From NCBI GenBank assembly GCA_035652095.1, contig DASREM010000030.1:62001-126000 (forward strand): a stretch of 64,000 bases of DNA. Direction: 5' to 3'. Both the position numbers and the translations under genes were made by a program. Positions 42,162-51,231 of the stretch are shown here, in pieces (position 1 is the first letter of the stretch; each line of letters opens with the position of its first letter). The notes beneath the pieces were generated by a model, which ran no database searches, was not told the DNA's origin, and saw only the letters and a list, made by a program, of their open reading frames with translations. Source of the DNA: DASREM01 sp035652095. GTDB lineage: Bacteria > Acidobacteriota > Terriglobia > Terriglobales > Acidobacteriaceae.

Positions 42162-42614
42162 TCAGGAATGTCGGATCAAATAGACAGCGAAGTATTCGGG
42201 TGTGATCTTGTCGGTGTTGCTGGCGGCCTTCGCGGTGATGGCAATGGTGACATTCTTGGTGGTGTCTACCGCGCTGGTTGCGCCAACGCCAGGCCCGAGA
42301 AACGCATTGGCGTTAGCTCCGGGTGGTTGATACCAGATCTGCGCGTTGGTCGCGCCGTTGTTGCCTACATGGACGTCCCAGGCCGATGTGCCGGAACCTG
42401 CAGAGGTGTTGACCACCACCGAACTGGCGCCGAAGGCGAAGCTGTAGGCCGTGCTGGTGCTGCCAGTGGTGTGCTTGAATGCGGTCTGGACCCAGACTTC
42501 GTCGCTGGCACCGAGCGTGCCTGCAGGAAGTACGAAAGAAAACAGCGTGACTGGAGTTCCGTTAATGGTGGTGACTGGGGGTTGAACCCCCTGCTTGAAG
42601 AGAAGTGTCGCCAT
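42162..42614 (-). CDS. Hypothetical beta-rich protein
   Basis: 150 residues, low in charge and rich in Thr, Ser, Ala and Gly, with alternating strands (TLFSFVLPAGTLGASDEVWV, SSVVVNTSAGSGTSAWDVHVG). No signal peptide. The style resembles phage tail or particle-surface domains, but I do not recognise it. GGAG precedes the ATG by six bases. Confidence 0.65.
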   Translation of the reverse strand: MATLLFKQGVQPPVTTINGTPVTLFSFVLPAGTLGASDEVWVQTAFKHTTGSTSTAYSFAFGASSVVVNTSAGSGTSAWDVHVGNNGATNAQIWYQPPGANANAFLGPGVGATSAVDTTKNVTIAITAKAASNTDKITPEYFAVYLIRHS

Positions 42615-42700
42615 GATCGGCTCCGGGTATTGGAGGATAGTACCTCATTGCTTGCATCTCTGCGCAGGATTGCAGAGTACCGCCGGGCAGCGGGACGCCT

Positions 42701-43534
42701 TCATGAAGCCAGCGACGCTACCGCGCTGCGGTTGCTGTTACGGAGCAGGAACTGAAGGGTCTTGTCATTGAATTCCTGGGTGCTCTCGTAAATGGGCGCA
42801 TGCGAGGAGCCTTCGAAGATCAGCAACTCGGAGTTGCGAATGCCACGCTTCAGGCGATCTGCGAAGCGGATGGATGTCACCAGATCATGACGGCCGAAGG
42901 TGATTTGCGTCGGGGCAGTGATTTTTGGAAGCTGGGCCTCCACATCATGGGCGAGCACGGCATTGGACTGCTGCAGGAAACTGGCCAGGGTTTGCGGCGG
43001 CCGGCTGCGCACAAAGTTGGCCAGCGACTCGATGTACTCAGGCTTGGTGGCATAAAGCTCGGGTGTAAAACACCAGGGGAAGATGCCGCGGACCACCATC
43101 TCGGGCATGTTGTCGAGCGCTTTGGCCATGACTTGCCATCCCTCGACGACGATTCGGGCGAAGGCGTCGGTTTTTGGCCACGCACCGTGAATGGAGAGAG
43201 ACATCACTTTCTGAGGATGCTTGGCGGCCAGCCAGAGCCCGATGGCGCCTCCGAATGATAGGCCCGAGATGTGCGCTTGGGGGATGTTCAAGGCCTGCAT
43301 GAACGCGGCGACATCATCTGCGAGGTCTTCGACGGAATAGGCGCCGCTGGTAGCGTCGGTCTCACCAGTCCCACGCAGGTCGAGTGAGATGCAGGTGAAG
43401 TGCCTGGCATAATCGGCGACCTGAAAGGCATAACAGGCATGATCTGCGGACAAGAAGGGCACCAGGATAAGAGGTTCCCCCGTCCCTTGCTGGTCGTAGT
43501 TCATCGTAACGTGGTTGGCTTTGACCTTGGGCAT
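42701..43534 (-). CDS. Alpha/beta-fold hydrolase
   Basis: 277 residues from the ATG at 43534 (AGGAG seven bases upstream; a longer frame to 43588 lacks an SD). The catalytic triad is Ser in GLSFGGAIGLW, Asp in FGRHDLVTS and His in EGSSHAPIYE. The oxyanion region is LILVPFLSADHACYA, which lacks the common HG. Esterase, lactonase or haloperoxidase-like; substrate unknown. Confidence 0.9.
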   Translation of the reverse strand: MPKVKANHVTMNYDQQGTGEPLILVPFLSADHACYAFQVADYARHFTCISLDLRGTGETDATSGAYSVEDLADDVAAFMQALNIPQAHISGLSFGGAIGLWLAAKHPQKVMSLSIHGAWPKTDAFARIVVEGWQVMAKALDNMPEMVVRGIFPWCFTPELYATKPEYIESLANFVRSRPPQTLASFLQQSNAVLAHDVEAQLPKITAPTQITFGRHDLVTSIRFADRLKRGIRNSELLIFEGSSHAPIYESTQEFNDKTLQFLLRNSNRSAVASLAS

Positions 43535-43680
43535 AAGAGGACTCCTGGAGAGGACGATTTCTGCAGAGGATTCTGCGCCGGGACGCATGCGGCGTCAATT
43601 CGTTTTTCCCAGTACTTTCTATTAAATCGTTTCAATTCCTGTTGACAGCCCGCCTGCACTCATAATCCAATAGCGCCTTC

Positions 43681-45054
43681 ATGGCTTCTTCCACGACCGG
43701 CACAGCGGCATCTTCCGCTCCTCGCCTTCGACGAGCGCTCACCCTTTGGGACCTGATTCTTTATGGCGTGATTGTGATCCAGCCGGTGGCGCCGATGTCG
43801 GTGTTTGGCGTGCTCAGCGAGCGGGGACGGGGGCACGTGGTGACCACCATCCTGATTGCGATGGTTGGCATGCTCTTCACCGCGATCAGTTATGGCCGCA
43901 TGGCGCGAGCCTATCCCAGCGCCGGATCGGCATTCACTTACGTTGGGCAGGAGATCAACCCTGCGCTCGGGTACGTCACGGGATGGAGCATGGTCATGGA
44001 TTACATGCTGAACCCAATGATCTGCATCATCTGGATCAGCCAGCAGGCGCACGTGTTCGCGCCGGGCGTGGCGTACTGGATCTGGACCATCGTGTTCGCG
44101 GGCGTGCTGACCTTGCTCAACATCCAGGGGATCAAGACTTCGGCGCGATTGAACGCGTGCCTGGCAGCAGCGATGGGGGTGGTGATCGTCATCTTCTTTG
44201 TGATGGCCGCGCGCTATATCTTCGGACATCCCCACGAGGATCCCGGTTTCTTCATCAGGCCGTTCTATGACCCGCAAATGTTCAACCTGAAAACCGTGCT
44301 GGGCGGAACATCGATCGCCGTGTTGACCTATATCGGCTTCGATGGGATCTCCACACTCTCCGAGGAAGCGGAGAACCCGCGGCGCAACATTCTTCTGGCC
44401 ACCGTGCTGACTTGCCTGGTCATCGGAATTCTTTCTGCCTTCCAGGTCTATGCAGCGCAGTTGGTGTGGCCGGCATCGCGTCCGTTCCCAAACGTTGATA
44501 CCGCATTCGTGCACGTCGCGGGAGTCACCTGGGCCCCGTTGTTTGCGATCGTGGGGCTCACTTTACTGGTGGCGAACTTCGGCTCAGGCCTGGGCGCACA
44601 GATCGGGGCCGCCCGCCTTCTTTACGGCATGGGACGCAGCAGCGCCTTGCCAAAATCGTTTTTCGGCGCAGTGGATGCGCATCGGCACGTTCCCCGCAAC
44701 AACGTTATCTTTGTTGCTGCCGTGGCGCTGATTGGCGCCCTGCTGGTAACGTTCAACCTGTTTAGCTATGGCCTGGGCGCGGAGATGCTCAACTTTGGCG
44801 CTCTCATTGCTTTTATGGGAGTGAATGTGGCGGCGTTCCTGCGCTACTTCGTGAAAGGCGAGAGAAAGTTCACCAATTTCTTTCCTCCTGTCGCTGGATT
44901 CCTGATTTGTCTGCTGCTCTGGCTCAACCTGAGCGCCAAGGCATGGATTGTCGGTACGGTGTGGATGGCAGTGGGCATCGCGTTTGGGGCCTGGAAAACC
45001 CGCGGCTTCCGCAGCAACCTGATCGACTTCGAATTGCCTCCGGATGAGGCGTGA
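43681..45054 (+). CDS. APC-superfamily amino acid permease
   Basis: 457 residues with about 12 transmembrane helices. The N-terminal helix break GVIVIQPVAPMSVFGV, TYVGQEINPALGYVTGW and the cytoplasmic IGFDGISTLSEEAENPRR are typical of the APC family. It should import amino acids or related amines by proton or cation symport; substrate not predictable. Confidence 0.9.
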   Translation: MASSTTGTAASSAPRLRRALTLWDLILYGVIVIQPVAPMSVFGVLSERGRGHVVTTILIAMVGMLFTAISYGRMARAYPSAGSAFTYVGQEINPALGYVTGWSMVMDYMLNPMICIIWISQQAHVFAPGVAYWIWTIVFAGVLTLLNIQGIKTSARLNACLAAAMGVVIVIFFVMAARYIFGHPHEDPGFFIRPFYDPQMFNLKTVLGGTSIAVLTYIGFDGISTLSEEAENPRRNILLATVLTCLVIGILSAFQVYAAQLVWPASRPFPNVDTAFVHVAGVTWAPLFAIVGLTLLVANFGSGLGAQIGAARLLYGMGRSSALPKSFFGAVDAHRHVPRNNVIFVAAVALIGALLVTFNLFSYGLGAEMLNFGALIAFMGVNVAAFLRYFVKGERKFTNFFPPVAGFLICLLLWLNLSAKAWIVGTVWMAVGIAFGAWKTRGFRSNLIDFELPPDEA

Positions 45055-45262
45055 GGACTACGGACTTTGCGATGAATGCGCTGGAGGTGTTGTATCCCGA
45101 CTCAGCGCAACATGAGTAATTTTCTCGTCCGCCGCCAAGAGTTGCAGTGACCGGACCAGGCGAAGGTGACGCCGCCATTGCCCTCGCGGGCGACAAAGTT
45201 GCTTGGTTTAAGGACCGGAGGGGATATCCTCTCGGTTTTATGTGTGAACGGGGAGTTGACCC

Positions 45263-45625
45263 ATGCAGAGTAGAGCTGCAAGCGTGTCTGCATATCTGAA
45301 AGAGCTCCCATCTGATCGAAAGGTTCCACTCGCCAAGCTTCGCCAACTGTGCAAGCAGGCCCTCAAGAATTATGAAGAGGCGATCGAGTACGGCATGCCC
45401 GGTTACAAGCGGAACGGGATGATCGAAGTTGCCTTCGCCAGCCAGAAGCAATACGTCGCTCTCTACGTGCTCAAGAAGGACGTTCTCGATCGGCACCGCA
45501 AGGCGCTGCCCGGATGTGAGATCGGCAAAGGCTGTATCCGTTTCCGCAAAGCAGACCAGATTGATTTCGAGGCGGTGCTGAAGCTGTTGCGTGATGTCGC
45601 CGGGTCGAAGTCAAAGCCCTGCTAA
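45263..45625 (+). CDS. DUF1801/YdhG-like protein
   Basis: 120 residues: LPSDRKVPLAKLRQLCKQAL, EAIEYGMPGYKRNG and CIRFRKADQIDFEAVLKLLRD match the iron-chaperone-like DUF1801 fold (SufS-adjacent YdhG group). Function of the family is poorly defined. SD GGGAG lies eight bases before the ATG. It is convergent with the GH2 gene. Confidence 0.85.
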   Translation: MQSRAASVSAYLKELPSDRKVPLAKLRQLCKQALKNYEEAIEYGMPGYKRNGMIEVAFASQKQYVALYVLKKDVLDRHRKALPGCEIGKGCIRFRKADQIDFEAVLKLLRDVAGSKSKPC

Positions 45626-45642
45626 CGGCCGCGAACCTCAGC

Positions 45643-48309
45643 CTACTCCAGGTTCCACCCACTCACCTGCACTGTCGGCTTGGCCGTGCCCAACGCGTCC
45701 GCACGATAGGTGGCCGTGATTTCCCGCTTCTCGCCCGGCAACAAGGAGATGTAATTGTCCTCCCACACCACCGGCAAGATTTCCTCTGAACTTTTGTTGA
45801 CCTTCAAACGCACAAAGAATGCGAGATGTTTGCCTGGATTTTCCAAGGTGACGTGGGTGACCGCTTCCCCCGCCTTATGCTCAGTGTGGTCGCTGACCTT
45901 CAACTTCACTTTTGGAAGCTGCGAGAGGGCGGTGTAGTCGGCGAAGCTTGCGGTCGGAGTGGTGTACCAGTTCGACTTCTCCCAATCCAAAGTCTCGGGC
46001 CTGGTCGAGAGCCAGTAAAAATTCGATCCGACCAGCTTGCCGCTACTGTCCTCAACCTTCAGAGACAGAAAATACGTCGGGCTCAAATCCTGAATCTCGG
46101 GAATGGTCAGGACTTTGGCGGTGCTGTCGGCGGCGGCGTCCACCGCGACGGTCTGCGAAAATTTCTCGCTCATGTCGAGATTCAATACCCGGGCCGTGAC
46201 CTTCAGCCCCTTCGCATCCTGATACTGGCTGCTGACCAGCCATATGGAGTGATCGTCGTATCCATACACCGGGTTCAGGGGCTGCAGCGCTTTTTTCGCC
46301 CCGAAGTACGCTCCACCCGGCCGCAGGTAGTAGTCGTACAAATGCCAGATCATCGAAGGCCAGGCATTGTTCAGCATCCACTGAATGACGCCAGTGGATG
46401 TGTACTTGTTGCGGCTATAAGCTTCGTACATAGCGCGGATGCCTTCATAACCGAGCATCTGCGATTTCTGGGCGAAGTCCTCCAGGCCGGCTGTGTTGCC
46501 GTAGCGGTTGTTCAGAGCCTCGGAAAATACGTGGAGATCTTTGAATTTGCCGCCGCCCGCGTGATAGTTCCAGAAATCGTCGATCGGCCAGAGGTGATCC
46601 GGCGGCAACATCTTCTTAATGCTTTCGACAGGAGGAACAATCGGGCCCGGGCCGGTCTCGGTATTGAATCCGTAGGCTCCGCCGCAGCCTCCTTCATTGC
46701 AAGAATGATGGTCGCTGGGAACATCTTTGCTCCAATAGGAGGGCGCCACATACTCATAGGGACCGGTCATCTTGACGCCGCTCTGTCCGCTCAGCCCGGC
46801 GGGCTTGGCGGTGGCTGACGAGACCGTCGGATTTGGCCAGAGCAGCGCGTCTTCGACGCTCTGGTACATCTGCTCCACATCCGGCGGGGGAGGATTATCG
46901 CTTCCATTCAGCCACATCACCAGCGCGGGATGGCTGCGCAGGCGATACATCTGGTCGGTGATGGAAGCCTTGGCGATTTCAAAATCGGCGGTGGACCAGC
47001 GGCCCCAATGCTCCCAATGATCGCAGCAGCACCATCCTGCCATGAGCAGGATTCCTTTGCGGTCCGCCAACTCGAGGAACTCCCTGGTCTCGAGCTTGCC
47101 CTCGAGGCGGATGGTATTCAGACCCATGTCCTGCACGTAGCGGAGTTCATCTTCGAGCCGGCGCGGATTCTCGCGCAGCATCATGTCGGGAGACCATCCG
47201 CCGCCGCGAATCAGGATCTTCTTACCGTTGATGGTGAAGATTCGCGAATTGTTGGAGACTACTTCCGAACTGATTTGGCGAATTCCGAACTGCGTTTCGG
47301 CGAGGTCGGAAAGTTTGCCGTTCACTTCGAATTCCATGCTGACGGTATAGAGGTTCGGCGTGCCCATCTGGGCCGGCCACCAGAGGCGAGGACTATCGAG
47401 ATTCAACTGCGAAAATTTGTCCGGGGTAAACGTCACGTCCCTGGATTCGCCCGGCCCAAGCTCTACCTCTTGCGAGAACTCGATGTTCTCGATGTGGCCT
47501 TTCAGGGTGCCGTGTACGTTTTGCCTGCTGCCGTTCTTCAAGAGCGCGGCCACGGTGAGCTGCGCCTTGTCGTTGGCGGGAGAGTTGACCTTGGAAACCA
47601 CGGTGGGATGGCGCAAGGCGACCGGACCGCTGCTGCTTATTTCCACGCTGCGCCATAGACCCATGTTCTTGTCGGGCGGCGCAGGATTCCAGTCCACAAA
47701 CGTGATCGCCAGATCGTTTTCGGTCGGCGCCCAGATTTGAACTGCAAGCACGTTGGGTTTGCCAGGCAAGGCGGTGTCGGTGATGTTCAACTCCGGCGTG
47801 CGCCAGGCTCCGGCGATTTCTTCCGGCTTGGCAATGTTCTTCCCGTTCAGCCAGATGCTGGCGCGGTAGTTGATCCCGTTAAATTTCAGCCAGATGCTTT
47901 TCCCGGCAAAGCTGACGGGAATGGTGAACTCCTTGCGATACCACCATGGCACCGCGTACGGGCTGTCGGGCTGCATGGCGTAATTCGAAAAATTGTCCCC
48001 AATGGGGTAGGTCACGCCGGGCACCGACCGCAGGTTCATGCCGAAGCCGGGGTCGGGATAGATCTTGTTCTTCACTTGCGCGGCAAATACGGTGGTCGGA
48101 ACCGATACAGCCAACCAGCCCTTCGGTTGAAATTGCGGAGTCGAAAGGACGTCGCCGGTCTCTCCGGTTTTGGCGGAAGACTGCAGGGTCCAGCCATCTC
48201 GCAAAGTGATCGTCGTTCCCGATTGAGTGTGCTTGTTGGGCCCCTGCGCGAACAGCAGAACAGGGAGTACGAACAGCAGCAACACGAGCTGCGAGCTGCG
48301 CTTTTTCAT
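45643..48309 (-). CDS. Secreted glycoside hydrolase family 2 (exo-beta-glucosaminidase/mannosidase-like)
   Basis: 888 residues with a signal peptide (about 1-21). Domain order is a jelly-roll sugar-binding domain (about 35-210), an immunoglobulin-like domain (about 215-340), a TIM barrel (about 345-700) and C-terminal Ig-like domains. In the barrel, WLNGSDNPPP holds the likely acid/base Asp and FNTETGPGPIVP the likely nucleophile Glu, the arrangement of exo-beta-D-glucosaminidases (CsxA-like). A role in chitosan or glycan degradation outside the cytoplasm is likely; the exact sugar is open. Confidence 0.9.
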   Translation of the reverse strand: MKKRSSQLVLLLFVLPVLLFAQGPNKHTQSGTTITLRDGWTLQSSAKTGETGDVLSTPQFQPKGWLAVSVPTTVFAAQVKNKIYPDPGFGMNLRSVPGVTYPIGDNFSNYAMQPDSPYAVPWWYRKEFTIPVSFAGKSIWLKFNGINYRASIWLNGKNIAKPEEIAGAWRTPELNITDTALPGKPNVLAVQIWAPTENDLAITFVDWNPAPPDKNMGLWRSVEISSSGPVALRHPTVVSKVNSPANDKAQLTVAALLKNGSRQNVHGTLKGHIENIEFSQEVELGPGESRDVTFTPDKFSQLNLDSPRLWWPAQMGTPNLYTVSMEFEVNGKLSDLAETQFGIRQISSEVVSNNSRIFTINGKKILIRGGGWSPDMMLRENPRRLEDELRYVQDMGLNTIRLEGKLETREFLELADRKGILLMAGWCCCDHWEHWGRWSTADFEIAKASITDQMYRLRSHPALVMWLNGSDNPPPPDVEQMYQSVEDALLWPNPTVSSATAKPAGLSGQSGVKMTGPYEYVAPSYWSKDVPSDHHSCNEGGCGGAYGFNTETGPGPIVPPVESIKKMLPPDHLWPIDDFWNYHAGGGKFKDLHVFSEALNNRYGNTAGLEDFAQKSQMLGYEGIRAMYEAYSRNKYTSTGVIQWMLNNAWPSMIWHLYDYYLRPGGAYFGAKKALQPLNPVYGYDDHSIWLVSSQYQDAKGLKVTARVLNLDMSEKFSQTVAVDAAADSTAKVLTIPEIQDLSPTYFLSLKVEDSSGKLVGSNFYWLSTRPETLDWEKSNWYTTPTASFADYTALSQLPKVKLKVSDHTEHKAGEAVTHVTLENPGKHLAFFVRLKVNKSSEEILPVVWEDNYISLLPGEKREITATYRADALGTAKPTVQVSGWNLE

Positions 48310-48531
48310 GATTGCCCCTGAACCAGGTATGTGAGTGGTGGCCTTCCCTTATGCCGTGCCTGGCAAAGACGCTGCCATCTGTGTGAGAACATCCCTCAAG
48401 GTGATAACACGTTCTATTGATACGTTTCAATGACTGATTTATTGAAGATTCTTCGGGGCGGGGGAACGGAGATCGGGTCTTCTATGCCATCAGGAGCGGC
48501 CGGCAAAAGGCCGGAGTTGCAGATGTAGAGT

Positions 48532-48768
48532 TCACGCAGACCGCTTGCGGAAAATCCCCATCACCTTTTGCACTGCGGTTGGTTCGGAAAGTTCTGCTGG
48601 GCGGGGTTCGGCAACCCCCTCGGCAGAGGACGAGACTTCCTCTGCGGAGTTCGGTCTGTCATCGGCGTTATCGCAGAGCAGGGTTGCTGCAATGCGGAGG
48701 CACTCCACTTCCTTGCGCACTCGAGTCAGGTCGAGTTCCTTTTGCGCCAGAAGTTCGTCCAGGTTCAT
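48532..48768 (-). CDS. Small coiled-coil protein
   Basis: 78 residues: an amphipathic helix (MNLDELLAQKELDLTRVRKEVECLRIAATLL) followed by a Ser/Glu/Pro-rich linker and a basic tail (VMGIFRKRSA). Small proteins of this style are common in Acidobacteria and are unannotated. No partner gene is adjacent. Confidence 0.65.
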   Translation of the reverse strand: MNLDELLAQKELDLTRVRKEVECLRIAATLLCDNADDRPNSAEEVSSSAEGVAEPRPAELSEPTAVQKVMGIFRKRSA

Positions 48769-48778
48769 GCGTGTAGCC

Positions 48779-49143
48779 TTTGTCAGTTGAAGTCATACAG
48801 CCTGAGTTGGGGAAGGTAACAGTTTTTCTACTCGCGCTCAAGCTTTGGAATCGCTCCGCGGTGTGCCGGTTGGTGCCACGTAAGGGAAAGAATCGAACTT
48901 ACCTTCCGGCTCAGGTAGTCCTCTCTTGGCTGAGGAAAGCATGGTTTTCCAGAGAGTCATGCGTGATGACCGCAGTAGCCCGGTTGAGGCAACGCTCCCC
49001 TTTCTAGCGAAGGGATTAAGAATTCAGAATTCTGCGCCGGATAGCGTTGCAGAAACACTGGGCAATGCCGTGGGAAGCGGGATTTTCTCCGCTATATCGG
49101 GTAAAATCATAGATTCTGCCTGCATTTCCGGAGTGACAAGAAG
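48779..49143. other. Intergenic region before the peptidylprolyl isomerase
   Basis: 365 bp with no convincing coding frame. It should contain promoters for the divergent small coiled-coil gene and the isomerase. Minus strand at about 48884-48900 has a T-arm-like AAGTTCGATTCTTT, but no complete tRNA can be folded. Confidence 0.5.
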
Positions 49144-51141
49144 ATGATTCGTTTTTTGCAAACCCCTGGGCCGTTCAAGAAGTATGTCTTGGGCGGCATA
49201 TTGTTGATTTTTTGCGGCGCCATGGTGATTACCCTGATCCCTGGAGGCTTGGGCGGCAGCATGGGCCTGGGCGGGCCCGCGCGCGGTGTAATTGCGACCG
49301 TGGCCGGGGAACAGGTGACCGCCCTGGAGGTGCAACGGGCGGCCCGCAGCATGCTGCGCCAGCAGTTTCCGCGTGGCGGCGGCATGTCGGACCAGTTGCT
49401 GCCGTTTTTTGCCGGGCGCGCCGCCGAGCAGATGATCAACGAGAAGGCCATCTTGTCTGAGGCCGAGCGTATGGGGTTCCGGGCCACTCCGGAAGACGTT
49501 CGCGATGAGATCCAGCATGGACCCGAGTACGCCGGAGTCATCTTTCCCGGGGGGAACTTCATCGGGGAGGATGCCTACGAGAGCCTTCTGCAGCGCTACG
49601 ACCTCACTGTGCCTCAATTTGAGGACCAGGTCCGCCAGCAGATCCTGTTCAAAAAGCTTCGGGCATTGATTACGGGCAGCGCCATGGTGACCGACGGCGA
49701 TGTGCGGCGGGAATTCGAGCGCCGCAACACCAAGGTCAAGTTCGACTACGCTGTGTTGAAGAAAGACGATCTTCAGAAGAGCATCCAGGCGAACGATGCC
49801 GAACTCAAGGCCTATTACGAGCGTAACAAGGCGAACTACAACAACTCCATACCGGAGAAGCGCAAGCTCAGCTACGTGATCGTGGACAGTTCGCGAGTGC
49901 AGGCGGCGACTCCGGTTACGACGCAGGAATTGCAGTCCTATTACGACCAGCATCGCGACGAGTACCGCGTCCCCGAGCAGGTGAATGTACGGCACATCCT
50001 GATCAAGACTCCGCTACCCGGCCCGGACGGGAAGGTTGACCAGAAAGGCGTGGATGCCGCCAAAGCCAAGGCCGAAGACATTGCCAGGCAACTTAAGGGT
50101 GGCGCGAAATTTGAGGACCTGGCGAAGAAGTATTCGGAAGATGACGACAGCAAAAACAATGGCGGTTCCCTCGGCTGGATTCAGCACGGGCGCTTCCCTT
50201 CGCAAGACATGGACAAGGCTGCGTTTACGCTGCCGAAGGGCGGCACAAGCGACGTGATCAACGCCGGCTATGGCTTCGACATCCTGCGGGTGGAAGACAA
50301 GCAACCGGCGCACGTGAAGAACTTCGAGGAGGTCCGAGCCGAAATCGAACCCGTGGTCAAGCAGCAGAAGGCGGCGCACGCCGTCGAAATGCTGGCCAAC
50401 ACCGTGCTCAGCCAATCGCGAACCGACGGCCTGGAGAAAGCGGCGGCGGCAAAGGGCTTGCAGGTCATCAACACGGATTTCGTGGGGCGGACCGACGCGT
50501 TGCCCGGCCTGGGGAACTCGGCCCAGTTGATGGATGCGGTCTTCAACGCAAAGGAGAAAGCTGCCCCGGAGGAAACCCAGGTTCCGCAAGGTTACGCGAT
50601 CTTCCAGGTGCAGGCGGTGAAGCCTCCGGCAACCCCCAGCTTCGAAGACATCCGCAGCCGGGTGGAAACTGAATTCAAGAACGAACGCGCGGGCCTGTTG
50701 CTGCAGCAGAAGACGCAGGAACTTTCGGACCGGGCCAAAGCCGCACATGATCTCAGGAAAGCGGCAAAAGAACTGGGTGCGACGGTGAAGACCAGTGAAC
50801 CGGTCCTGCCGGACGGCCAGGTTCCTGACATTGGATCGATGACCGGTCCGGCCTCGGTGGCTTTCACGATGAAGCCGGGCGACATCAGTGGCCCGATCGA
50901 CAGCGGCAACAGCGGCATCGTGCTCAGCCTTATCGACAAGCAGCAACCTGGCGACCAGGATTTTGCTTCGAAGAAAGACGAGATTCGGGAATCGCTGGTG
51001 CAAGCCAAGCAAAACGAGATGTTCCAGTTGTTTGTCGGCAACCTGCGTCAGCAACTCGAAAAGTCCGGCAAGATTCGAGTCAATCAGGACGAGTTGAAGC
51101 AGTTGACCCGCGGACAGGGCGTGCCCGACCAGGGCGAATAA
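49144..51141 (+). CDS. PpiD/SurA-like periplasmic peptidylprolyl isomerase
   Basis: 665 residues with a single N-terminal membrane anchor (about 13-36, YVLGGILLIFCGAMVITLIP). The SurA-N-like chaperone region (about 45-260) precedes a parvulin domain (about 280-385: VNVRHILIKTP, GGSLGWIQHGRF, PGYGFDIL-type end) and a long C-terminal helical domain with a second, weaker parvulin-like stretch (PGDISGPIDSGNSGIVL). Domain order matches PpiD. It assists folding of outer membrane and secreted proteins. Confidence 0.9.
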   Translation: MIRFLQTPGPFKKYVLGGILLIFCGAMVITLIPGGLGGSMGLGGPARGVIATVAGEQVTALEVQRAARSMLRQQFPRGGGMSDQLLPFFAGRAAEQMINEKAILSEAERMGFRATPEDVRDEIQHGPEYAGVIFPGGNFIGEDAYESLLQRYDLTVPQFEDQVRQQILFKKLRALITGSAMVTDGDVRREFERRNTKVKFDYAVLKKDDLQKSIQANDAELKAYYERNKANYNNSIPEKRKLSYVIVDSSRVQAATPVTTQELQSYYDQHRDEYRVPEQVNVRHILIKTPLPGPDGKVDQKGVDAAKAKAEDIARQLKGGAKFEDLAKKYSEDDDSKNNGGSLGWIQHGRFPSQDMDKAAFTLPKGGTSDVINAGYGFDILRVEDKQPAHVKNFEEVRAEIEPVVKQQKAAHAVEMLANTVLSQSRTDGLEKAAAAKGLQVINTDFVGRTDALPGLGNSAQLMDAVFNAKEKAAPEETQVPQGYAIFQVQAVKPPATPSFEDIRSRVETEFKNERAGLLLQQKTQELSDRAKAAHDLRKAAKELGATVKTSEPVLPDGQVPDIGSMTGPASVAFTMKPGDISGPIDSGNSGIVLSLIDKQQPGDQDFASKKDEIRESLVQAKQNEMFQLFVGNLRQQLEKSGKIRVNQDELKQLTRGQGVPDQGE

Positions 51142-51231
51142 GCCTTGCGCGTGAATTCATGAGGTCCGGGCAGTCCGCTGCCCGGACCAGTTTTCGGGCC
51201 CCGGAATTCTCATTTCACAATCAGAGATCTC

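Noticed and set aside
48880..48960. Possible tRNA on the minus strand (AAGTTCGATTCTTT and a downstream GGCACCA)
   Set aside because: The T-stem has a mismatch and no acceptor, D- or anticodon stems can be paired.
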